This document shows positions 33,501-42,645 of a DNA stretch of 64,000 nt, in pieces. The stretch comes from Ypsolopha sequella (taxonomy: Eukaryota; Arthropoda; Insecta; Lepidoptera; Ypsolophidae): assembly GCA_934047225.1 (NCBI GenBank), contig OW203987.1, forward strand, positions 2,383,501 to 2,447,500. Reading direction: 5' to 3'. A program made the position numbers and the translations under genes. The notes under the pieces are model-generated. The model searched no databases. It was not told the origin of the DNA and worked only from the letters and a program-made list of their open reading frames with translations. Within the stretch, counting starts at the first letter, position 1. The number at the start of each line of letters is the position of its first letter.

Positions 33501-34338
33501 AGCTAACTAAATGTTTTAAGATTGATAAGAATTGCAGTATATATATACAGCTGAAAGTTATGCGATCTACCAAGCACTTGTACATACTGAAAATATTGAC
33601 CATTCCAATGTCATGATCTTTTCTGACTCTTTAAGTGTATTATTGGCATTAGAAAGTAACCCATTTCAATATAACCTCAATTATTTGATCTATAGCATAA
33701 GAAATGTAATATATAATTTAAAAATTAGTGGTAAGAGTATAAGTCTCATGTGGGTACCTTCTCATAAGGGTATCACCGGAAACGAAATCGCTGATAAAAC
33801 ACCTAAAAATCCTTGCGATGAAGACCACTCCATGGACCTCAAGATACCATTTACTGACTTCCACACTCAATTGACAGAGAACCTGAAATCATTATGGGTT
33901 AATTATTGGAAAGAAGTAAGCAAAGAAAAAGGGAAATGGTACGCTGAGATCCAAAAAAACCCGCCCGCCCAACCTTGGTTCCACAGAAACAAGGCAGTGA
34001 ATTCCAGAAAATATGTCACGACTCTAAACAGAATGCGATTCGGTCATTGCCAAACCCGTACTCACCTATTCAGACTTAAACTGGTTGACGACTCCAAATG
34101 CATTTACTGCGATGAGGAAAACGCTGATTTGAACCACATAGTATTCAAATGTCAACAGTTTGGCATTCACAGACTAATTCTTGTGACAGAACTCGAAGAT
34201 ATTTGTGAATCTGCTACAACCAAGGAACTTTTAAGTTCCTCGGCAACAACAACGCACCTCCTACAAGATCTTTTGGCTGATCCAAAATACTTTACGCCCC
34301 TGTACAAATTTATTATTAACACTGTAAATAAACTTTGA
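30535..34338 (+). pseudogene. ORF2 (EEP-RT-RNase H) of the I-clade LINE
   Basis: It starts MDKLYIRVAQFNIESVIREK. EEP motifs: LLNETRL, LSGDLNAHHV and SAIDISC. A TAG at 31834-31836 interrupts the frame just before the RT (FLGAIKSRKDTTPGLDDISY). Then come RPISLSSCVGKIFE, LPEQQFGFRKG, FLDVQGAFDNV, GTMQGATISPLLYNLY and the catalytic FADDLLIY near 32,545. Frameshifts occur near 32,180, 32,710 and 33,470-33,530. The RNase H domain shows YTDGSKSDD, YTAESYAIYQAL, FSDSLSVLLAL and WVPSHKGITGNEIAD. The tail holds a Cys/His cluster (CIYCDEENADLNHIVFKC). Each lesion is small, so it was once complete. Confidence 0.9.
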
Positions 34339-34453
34339 TAAAATTGATGTGAAAGTGATAGAAGAAAAAAGAAAACAATAACTACGGGCTCAAAAGAAAA
34401 AGAATCCAGAGCCGTTAAAATATTAAAAAAAAAAAAAAAAAGCACCAACCATT

Positions 34454-34851
34454 TCCCAACACTGTACGTGACTTTGATTAATATAGCTAAAATCATACTG
34501 AAGACTTTGTAAGTGATCTGAGTAATAAGGTTCAATGACCCTTGGACGCAAAATAAAATTTAGGCTTCCTATACGAATCGGGACAGGGTTGTTCTTAAAA
34601 TTATTATGATATCTATGGTACAATTACAAATAATAGCTTTTGTATTTTGCAAAAAGGGTTTTTAAACCCTTTGAAGGTTTTGGTCGTGAGTACGTGACCA
34701 CTTACCGAGTCTCCAGTATGAAATTAAATATAAATAAAAAAATAAAAAATTTTGAATGCAGTTAAGTACTTTCTTTTAATCGACTGACGACGGCCCGTGG
34801 GCCGAAATAATTTTCTAGTTTTTTATAATTAATATAAATATTAACTATTAG
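34454..34851. other. Flank of the I-clade LINE
   Basis: A minus frame at 34623-34454 reads RIGSLNFILRPRVIEPYYSD and continues across the LINE target site to 29832. It may be an old coding fragment but matches nothing I know. A hairpin 'aaaaagggtttttaaacccttt' lies at about 34,651-34,672. Confidence 0.3.
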
Positions 34852-35043
34852 GTTTTGCCCGCGGCTTCACCCGCGTTGATTAAGTTTTTGCATAGTCGTA
34901 TCGAATCCCATCCCATCCCACTAATGCCACTATCCCATCGCATCCCATCCTCACTATCCCATCACACTAATATTCAACGGCGGGAAGAAGTAACAAACAT
35001 CCATCCATCCATCCATCCCAACTTTCGCATAATATTAGTGGGA
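34852..35043. repeat. Common lepidopteran repeat (Lep1/Helitron-like)
   Basis: It begins ggttttgcccgcggcttcac and ends cgcataatattagtgggat, sequence pairs seen very often in moth and butterfly genomes. It contains (CATC)n at 34,999-35,020 and several atcccatcccat runs. The family name is from memory. Confidence 0.5.
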
Positions 35044-35201
35044 TCCCAAATAAATGTCAACCCGTAATATTTTCAAGTTAATTATAATAGTACATCAATT
35101 TTCTATAGGAATTTGACACCCCATTGCATTCCAATGGGAACTGATTCATGGGATAAAAAAGCCTATATGATATTCCAGGTCTAAAACTACATTTTGAACA
35201 C

Positions 35202-35450
35202 CTATGGCTGACTTGTAGAGCGCTCGCTTGCTAACCCAGTGCTCGTGAATTCAATCCACGCGGTTCGGTCTGCGTGCTTCGGAAGCGACAATCAACCTTC
35301 ACGTTTGGAATATAATAACCGTGGGTGAAAAGCGGACGTACAAAATGTGAACAGTGACTGACATTTTACAGTTCACACTTAGGAACAACTCGGGGATTCA
35401 TGTGCCGTGACCATATGAACGGTACGCGGGAAGAAAGATCATTGTCAGTT
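35202..35450 (+). repeat. tRNA-derived SINE-like segment
   Basis: From 35,205 the sequence tggctgacttgtagagcgc (box A-like) is followed by tcgcttgc and then gtgaattcaatccacgcg (box B-like, degenerate). The phrase gtagagcgctcgcttgc also occurs in tRNA-Ala. A non-tRNA body follows. There is no clean acceptor stem, so it is not a functional tRNA gene. Confidence 0.4.
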
Positions 35451-36461
35451 TTTTTCAAAATTGAGTAAATAGTGCCATGTCCTAAAATGTCTCGATGATA
35501 ATGATTGAGCGAAAACAAAAACTTGAAAAAAATAACACAGTCCGCAGAATAAAAATTTAAATAAAATACATGTAATTTTTGGTACCTAATCTGGAAGTGA
35601 AAAATATTACTGAAGAAAGTCGAGAAAACTTGGCTGCACGCCGCACCGCCGTGATTGCAAGTGTGACAAATATGGCCCCATTTGGCCCTTTGAGTACGGA
35701 ATTACGGAACCCTAAAAATTACTAATATTATTAATACCATAATAATCAAATAATATCAAAAGTACATATACCAACTCCATAAATATAGGTAAGTTACGTA
35801 AACGTGATGAGAATGTGAAATTCAGAGCCCGATTGACGCGTAAGTATAATCAAATTGTTATCCCACCAAAACCAAACAAAATTTTAACTATTTACCATCA
35901 TCCAAAGCAAGGTTATGAGAGTTCAAAAAAACGACGAAGCGTTTCGAGAAAAGGTAGGTATTGCCCTTGCGCTTCGCTTGGCTCATCTTGTCGGGGGCAC
36001 TACCGTGCCCCCAGATACCGTGGCACTGCGGCACAGCATAGAGAATTTCTTTTACTATGACTGCGGAGCGACTAGCCGGCGCGGCCGTTTGCTTTGATCA
36101 TGCCTCTTCCCGCCAGTGTCGTCGCGGCTCTAGGTATCAAGGTCACTAGGATAATAAAACAGAAAATTGCAACCGAATATGTTGAGAACACAAAGACAGA
36201 CAGACAAAGATTAAAAAAATGGAGTTTTGGCCTCAGCACAATACTAGTAATAACACATTTCATTTGAAATTTCACAAGAATATTCAATACAAAGATATAT
36301 ATTTACGTGTCGATAAGGGGGCACGCGTCAGGACTTTTTTTCCTATTGTGCCCCCTTATCTACAAACCAACCCTATTTTTATTCAACCCTAATTTATTAC
36401 CTAAACATTCCAGTTCTTCACAATAATATTAGTACCTAACAATGTAAAAATAAAATCTTAC
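35451..36461. other. Repeat-rich gap with a strong hairpin
   Basis: At 35,640-35,715 lies 'gtgattgcaagtgtgac...tacggaaccctaaaaa', a common insect repeat end. A perfect 13-bp stem, GATAAGGGGGCAC (36312-36324) with its complement at 36348-36360 and a 23-base loop, stands out. No gene is supported. Confidence 0.35.
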
Positions 36462-36556
36462 CTCAATACTTCTTTCATACGAGTATGCTGACATTTTCGT
36501 CGATACAACAACTTTGTCGATTGAGCACGTTTTTTTTTGGCACCTTTATTTCCCAT
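36462..36556 (-). CDS. Possible first coding exon of an unknown gene
   Basis: ATG at 36556-36554 opens a very basic frame MGNKGAKKKRAQSTKLLYRR, then KCQHTRMKEVL, ending at a consensus donor G|GTAAGA at 36462/36461. The composition suggests a nuclear-localisation or nucleic-acid-binding N-terminus. The next exon was not found in the repeats to the left. It could belong to a host gene or a spliced transposase. Confidence 0.35.
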
Positions 36557-37136
36557 TTCAATCACTTATAAATCAATATCACTTATTTATCGAGCTACGA
36601 AAAAGCGGCACAGGTTCGCTCAGCAAGGCTTCCTCCCCCGGAATGGCCTGTGACTGAGAGTGCAGAACGAACTTATCCAGAGTCCAGCGCGAGTGAGCAA
36701 GGTAGAAATGGTTCGAGAGCCTAATCTAATTCGACGTAAGCGACATTGTGTAAAAAAATTCACAAAAAAAAAGAAATACACAATATAGGAAATATATTGT
36801 GACATCATGATGAATTATTATATTGAAAATATTGTTATTAAGTTTCATAATTATACGATAGGTATAACAGACATAAAACGTGATAAACAAAATTTTTAGA
36901 GGTATCTTTAGGATTTTTTTCTATCGAGTGAAAGTTTTCAAATCACGTTTTCGAGCTAACAAAAGTATTTCTCATATCTTCAATACCACTGCATATTTTT
37001 TTCAGTTTCGTAATTATAGCAGGTGTTCTGAAAAATTTGATCAAAATTTGCTTTTTGGTCGCCCACTTCCCCTTAATAATAATACTTTTCAAAGCACCGA
37101 TATGTAGTTTGTCATTAAACTAAGGTTTTACAAGTA
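36557..37136. other. Unassigned stretch before the TAA tract
   Basis: A GC-richer block at 36,605-36,735 precedes AT-rich sequence. A plus frame at 36880-37107 has no motif. It ends at (TAA)7 at about 37,138-37,158. Confidence 0.3.
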
Positions 37137-37159
37137 TTAATAATAATAATAATAATAAA

Positions 37160-37618
37160 GGCGTAGGGATGTGACGACCCCATCGCCCTCTGGTATGTCC
37201 AGTACGTCCAGTGCAATCAGTCACCGCAGGGCGGCTTGTGGCGAGCCGATGGTGAGTGGCGACACCACGGACCCTACCTCCAGGGGACACTATCACACAT
37301 GCGCTTACACACACACATACACACAGAAACACACCCCCTACCTCTGCGCTTGCCTTAACCAGCCGGCCAGAGTGGAGATGCAAGAGCGGAACCTATGCTC
37401 CAGGTTGGAAGTGTAAAATGTCATAACGCCGGGGCACTTGACTGTAGAAGGATCTTGCGCCCCGCAGACTCACCTCTCGACAACCTTAGCTGCTTACATA
37501 GTGTTGCCCCCTGGCCGCCCCATGGTGGCTAGATAGGGGGCCCACAACGGCTATCCTGTTGGATAGTTATTAAGCAGCAAGTCACCATCTGCCATGTTTA
37601 AATTTGTGAGAGATTTTC
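37160..37618 (+). repeat. Repeat X, copy 2, left half
   Basis: It is more than 95% identical by eye to 22796-23260 and preceded by (TAA)n. It stops at AGATTTTC (37611-37618), where a LINE interrupts it. The right half starts at 42331. Confidence 0.85.
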
Positions 37619-38163
37619 AAAATTCAAAAAGTTTATTTTGCAAAGTAGGTATATATAATACACGTTTCACAAGTACAAATTTAATCTTATAAAAATATAT
37701 GTAATAAAATAATAAATGTACATGAACTACTTAGATTAAATGTTTATTTAATTTATGTAGCAATATATATACGACGACTAGTGTTTTGCGTGGTGCGCGG
37801 GCTGCAGGCAGCCCGCGTGAGTTGTAATTGTTCCAAGTTGTACTTCGTTATTGTTGTTGTTGGTTGTTGTAATGTAGCTGTTGTTTTAACTTTTTCGTTA
37901 ACGTGACAGGATTGAGGAGGTTTCGAGTTTAAAACACGTTTGGAAGCTGAAATTGAGTTGAAACAGGTGATCAGACGACATTCAAGTAATGGGCAGAAGT
38001 CAATTGTATCACGAAATGTCATCGGTCATGATCGGGTGGGAAAAAAAGTCATCGGTCATGATCAGTTTTCAAAATTGTCATCGTCGTAACCGTAATAGCG
38101 CGTTGAAATACGTGTGGTAACTTTGATTCCATTGAAGTGGACTAATATTTTGCTATTGTGTAC

Positions 38164-38951
38164 TCTGACAGTTGTCAAAGGTCCAAAATGTACACGGTCG
38201 AAATGTGCTGGAACCAACTTTCAACGGAGTCGAATCCCGCTAAGCCCAATCTCAAACGTTTGCGAGATAGGTCCAAAAGAAACAGTCTTGTAATGCTCCC
38301 GGGGTTAAGTGAACTCGGCCTCATAAACTCACATACTCGGCCTTCGGCCTCGTATGTTCGTTCATCGGCCTCGCTTATACTCGGTTCGACCTTCGACCTC
38401 GCCGCTTGGTACTGTTTGGCCTCCGGACGATTCCTCCGGAATCGTCCTCCGGGGTCGGCCTTCGGCCTCCCTACAATGACATCAGATATGACTCTGGTGG
38501 CCGCGGTGTCGTGCTCGGCCTTCGGCCTCGCCGGGATCGTTTACGCGAAATGTTTCCTCTGACAGCTGTCAAAAGTCCAAAATGTACTCGGTCGAAATGT
38601 GCTTGAACAAACTTTCAACGGAGTCGAATCCCGCTAAGCCCAAGCTCAAACGTTTGGAATATACGTCGAAAATAAACAGTCTTGTAATGCCCCCGGGGTT
38701 ATGTGAACTCGGCCTCATGAACTCACATACTCGGCCTTCGGCCTCGTATGTTCGTTCATCGGCCTCGCTTATACTCGGTTCGGCCTTCGGCCTCCGGCCT
38801 CGCCGCTTGGTACTGTTTGGCCTCCGGAATCGTCCTCCGGGGTCGGCCTTCGGCCTCCCTAGAATGACATCAGATATGACTCTAAAGGCCGCGGTGCCGT
38901 GCTCGGCCGAAAAACTCGCTAGAAAGACACTTGAAGGCTCGGCCTTCGGCC
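38164..38951. repeat. Tandem duplication, period 394 bp
   Basis: Two units, from 38,164 and from 38,558, both start tctgacagYtgtcaaaRgtcc and share most of their length, including clustered ctcggccttcggcctcg hairpins. The plus frames at 38158-38562 and 38582-39214 are open only because of the repeats. Confidence 0.85.
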
Positions 38952-39289
38952 TCGCCATTAGATCTGGAAAAATGTCCGATCAATTTTTTTCGAAAAAGTG
39001 TCAAAATCCCTGTCGGTTGTCAAAAAGTGTCAAATTTGACAGTGGATTCGTAATCACCGACCCCACTTGCCCCTTGATACCGAGTTTCAAGCGAATCGGA
39101 GCACTTTTTTGGACCTGTCAAAAAAATGTCAAATTCTGTCAAATGTCAAATTTTTTATGCGGTCGGGTAGCCCTCGGCAAACCGATCACTAAAGTCGAAA
39201 CCGCAACTCGCTAGGACTTACGGTTCGGGAGATATGGCCGAACAAAGTTTTCGTAAAAAATTTTTTTTTTTCGACTTTTTTTTTTTTAA

Positions 39290-39960
39290 ATATTATTTTC
39301 AGAAAGATCTCGTCGAGCCCTTTTCTTAGAGTACCATGAACATGGGTCTAGCTCCAGCCGTTTGGGAGATACGGGCCGTTAAAGTTTTGACACCGGGGGG
39401 GGCTAGATCTTGGCGAGACCTTTTCTTAGACACCCATCAACATGGGTCTAACTCAAGCCGTCTCGGAGATACGGGCCGTTAAAGTTTTGACATTTGAAAA
39501 AGAAAAAAAAAACTTTTTTGTCACCCTATGGTCCGACCCCTAGGGATGTACCACCTTCCGTTCCGAAGATATGGCCAAAACAAAATTTTTTTGTAACAAA
39601 TTTTAGAAAAAAAAATTTCCCATCCCTAGTGACCGGGGACATCCCTAGGAACTGCGCCTGCTCGCGCTTCGCGCTCGCGGGCTTGTTCCGGCGAACTTTC
39701 TGTCAATAATGTCAAAAATGTCAATTTTTCCCATCCCTAGTGACCGGGGACATCCCTAGGAACTGCGCACGCTCGCGCTTCGCGCTCGCGAGCTTGTTGC
39801 GACGAACTTCGCCCGCTCGCGCTTCGCGCTCGCGGGCTCGTTCTGTCAATAATGTCAAAAATGTCAATTTTTCCCATCCCTAGTACCCAGGTTTATCACT
39901 ACGAACATCGCCCTCTCGCGCTTCGCGCTCGCAGGCTCGTTCGTAGGCTCGCCCTTCGGG
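39290..39960. repeat. Imperfect tandem repeats
   Basis: Two units around 39,300-39,490 share 'catgggtctarctcNagccgt...gagatacgggccgttaaag' (about 97-bp period). Three units at 39,610-39,890 share 'ttcccatccctagtgaccgg...tgtcaataatgtcaaaaatg' with ctcgcgcttcgcgctcgcg hairpins between them. Confidence 0.7.
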
Positions 39961-40687
39961 CTCGCCTACTCACTCGCAAAACTCCCATACAAAATCCCAT
40001 ACAACGACCCGCCTCACTAAAATGTCAAAAACCCATGTCAAATGTCAAAAAATGTCAAATGTCGAGGTTTTTCCCCACTCAGTATTAGACACCCAACATT
40101 CCATACATACATCACTACCACCCCAAACGACTCCTTCCAACTAAACTACCATGTCAATGAGTCAGTGAGTCAGTTACCGTTTTGTAGCTTTATATATAGT
40201 CAATTAAAATTATAGGTAAAATATTATTATACAAGGTGAAATCCAATCAACCGCCCGGACCCATACCGGAGACCCGGCCAGGGACCAGGAACAAGGTTCA
40301 ATGATCACCAACCGAGCCCCCAGCACGAATCCAGGCGGCCGATCAAATCCCATCCTATATACTACATAGTAATAGGTTACATATATAAATACATGCCTAC
40401 CTCCGCCCATTCGATTAGTCTTGCTAAGAAGAACGATCAAGAAACTTGGCAAGATCATGTCTTTTTTTTTAACATGAACTTATACTATACATCAAATTAC
40501 TTTTATCTACTTTAACCAAGGGATAAGAAAATACAAGACAGCAGGAATTCAGGTTATTGAAAAAAGAAAAACATATATATCTTTGCCTACCTGTCTCATA
40601 TAGTCTATTTCCTTTTACAGTCTGTAATTAATTAATGTTAACTCTTAAGAGGAATCAAAAGTTAGGAAATTATATTAATTAATTAAA

Positions 40688-42327
40688 TGATTATCTACTA
40701 TCATCAAAATCAGTATCACTATAACACCATGCTTCACCATCATCCAAATATTCATTTATTTTATAATATGCCTTTTTCAGTAGGCCCTGCTTAATATACT
40801 GTTTAAACTTATTCTCTGACAAAGTAAGGACCTCTTTTGGAAGTTTATTGTAAAATCTGATACCATGTCCTACGAAAGAGGTACTCACTTTGGCGAGTCT
40901 GATTTTTGTAAAAGCCAGTTTATACTTATTTCTGGTTTCCTTACAATGTTGCTCACCAAGCCTTGGGAGAGACTCAACATTTTTTCTGACATATCTAAGG
41001 ACTTGGTAAATATATTCGCAAGGAACAGTTAATATATTAATATATTAATTTCTTTGAACTTTTCTCTTAATGAATCCCGGTGCTTCATATTATAAATAGC
41101 CCGAATTGCTCTCTTCTGCAAAACAAAGTCTGCGTCTGTATCCGCGGCTCTATCCCATAACAGCATGCCGTATGACATAATACTGTGAAAGTAACTAAAG
41201 TAGACTAGTCTAGCAGTATCTACATCAGTAATTTGCCTTATGCGTCTAACAGCGTATGCGGCCGAACTAAGTCTACCACATAGGGCTTCTATGTGGGGAC
41301 CCCACTGAAGACGAGAGTCTACCGTAATGCCCAAAAACTTAGTTTCGTTAACTAACTCCAGCTTGGACCCCTGCAAAAGCAAATTACAATCCACTTGAAT
41401 TACATTTGGTAACGTGAATTTTATACATTTTGTCTTTTTTGCGTTTAAAACTAAATTATTTACAGTAAACCAATCAAGCACCAGTGATAAAGTTGTATTC
41501 GCGTCGTCAAGGATATCTTTACGTCTATTAACTTTAAAAATAAGTGACGTGTCGTCTGCGAATAGTACTATCTTAGTTAAGTCTTTAATTAAATAGGGAA
41601 GGTCATTTATGTAAATTAAAAACAGCAAGGGCCCCAATATGGAACCCTGTGGGACACCCATTTTAACTAATGCTCCACATGATTTTACCCCATTAATGTC
41701 TACCTTTTGAATACGATCACTAAGATACGACTTCATTAACCCCAAAGATTTGCCCCTCAGTCCGTAGTGATCTAATTTACATAAGAGTGTTTCATGATTA
41801 ACGCAATCGAAGGCTTTCGAGAGGTCACAAAATACACCAAATGCATCCTGCTTCTCTTCCCAAGCATCAAAAATGTGCTTAACTAAAGCAACTCCTGCAT
41901 CTGTGGTTGACCTCCCTCTAGTGAATCCATATTGTTCACAGTGAAGCAACTTATTTAAATTAAAATTAAATAACAATTGATTAAAAACTATTTTTTCAAA
42001 AACCTTACTCAATACCGGTAAAACTGACACAGGTCTATAGTTTGAAGGGTCCCCGTTGTCGCCTGATTTAAAAAGGGGGATCAATTTACTAAACTTCATT
42101 AAGTCAGGAAAGATACCATCATCTACACATTTATTAAAAATTAATGCCAAATAAGGAGCTATTAAATCAATAACAGAACTTATAACTTTCACAGATAGGC
42201 CCCATAAGTCCTCGGTTTTTTTCAAGTTAAGCTATTTAAATACTTTAATTACAGTTAATGAATTAATATGTTTAAAAGCAAATACAGAAAGAAACTGCGG
42301 TACGTTATCTATTAAATGATCCTATAG
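40688..42327 (-). pseudogene. Reverse transcriptase of the CR1/jockey-type LINE
   Basis: RT landmarks: FKSGDNGDPSNYRPVSVLPV, EQYGFTRGRSTTDAGVAL, FCDLSKAFDCVNHETLL, MGVPQGSILGPLLFLIYIND and the catalytic FADDTSL near 41,560; then FLGITVDSRLQW. A TAG at 42232-42234 and a duplicated aatatatt at about 41,032-41,047 break the frame. Downstream the tail VSTSFVGHGIRFYNKLPKEV ends at 40688. The endonuclease is missing through 5' truncation. The FADDTS motif fits CR1-like or jockey-like clades. Confidence 0.85.
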
Positions 42328-42330
42328 AAA

Positions 42331-42627
42331 AGATTTCGAGGCAGATGTCCGTTTTCTCACTCCATAGCCCTGTTATCCCGCCCATTTAGCATCCCATCCT
42401 CATAGCCCACTCCAAGTCGCTTCCTTCCTGGCAATAGTTTGGCAACTGTGGGGGACTGTCCGTTAGTGTATCACAATGATACATTGAGGGAGAGGCCTCC
42501 ATGGATGCAGCCATCTCACAACTAGATTAAATGGTACCAAAGGCATGTTCAATGTTGGCTTCGGCCCCATGAATGCCTTTAAAATGACCGGGTTCCTATG
42601 GGCCCGTGACTGAAAAGTGTACCTACA
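42331..42627 (+). repeat. Repeat X, copy 2, right half
   Basis: It starts AGATTTCGAGGCAGATG, overlapping the left half by the 7-8 base target duplication, and ends at the same gtgtacctaca as copy 1, followed by (TAA)n. Confidence 0.85.
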
Positions 42628-42645
42628 TAATAATAATAATAATAA
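42628..42645. repeat. (TAA)n tract between repeat X and Dong
   Basis: Six TAA units. Together with 45833-45852 it brackets the Dong element, so it is the presumed target microsatellite. Confidence 0.9.

Larger units (their letters stand above)
29845..34441 (+). mobile_element. 5'-truncated I-clade LINE with poly(A) tail
   Basis: It ends in (A)17 at 34,425-34,441 and is bounded by a 12-bp target duplication GCACCAACCATT (29833-29844 and 34442-34453). It carries a CCHC gag-like ORF1 (truncated), then ORF2 with endonuclease, RT and RNase H, the I-clade arrangement. Several frame breaks make it inactive. Confidence 0.92.
37778..40460 (-). mobile_element. Hairpin-rich non-autonomous element, Helitron-like end
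   Basis: Reading the minus strand, a perfect stem CGCGGGCTGC-ct-GCAGCCCGCG (about 37,795-37,816) is followed 14 bases later by CTAG (37781-37778) and then T, the form of a Helitron 3' end. The body has a tandem duplication, GC hairpins with a TTC loop, and a gagtcagtgagtcagt tract near 40,153. No Rep/helicase is present. The right boundary is unclear, somewhere between about 40,200 (after ttatatatag) and a (T)9 tract at 40,460. Confidence 0.4.
37619..42330 (-). mobile_element. CR1/jockey-type LINE inserted in repeat X
   Basis: The 3' end lies at 37,619 (aaaattcaaaaagtttatttt on the plus strand, typical of lepidopteran LINE tails in reverse). The truncated 5' end lies at 42,330. The RT is at 42327-40688. 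The AGATTT(T)C duplication in X flanks the whole block. The block is longer than expected because a hairpin-rich element occupies about 37,778-40,200 or more in its 3' UTR. Confidence 0.65.

Noticed and set aside
35202..35275. Functional tRNA gene
   Set aside because: No acceptor stem can be paired and box B is degenerate.
37753..38022. 89-codon minus frame at the edge of the hairpin-rich insert
   Set aside because: It spans the proposed insertion boundary at 37,778, so it cannot be an old gene.
38158..39214. Plus-strand frames of 134 and 210 codons
   Set aside because: They are repeats of the same tandem unit full of palindromes. The translations are repetitive (ARPSASYVRSSASLI twice) and have no domain.
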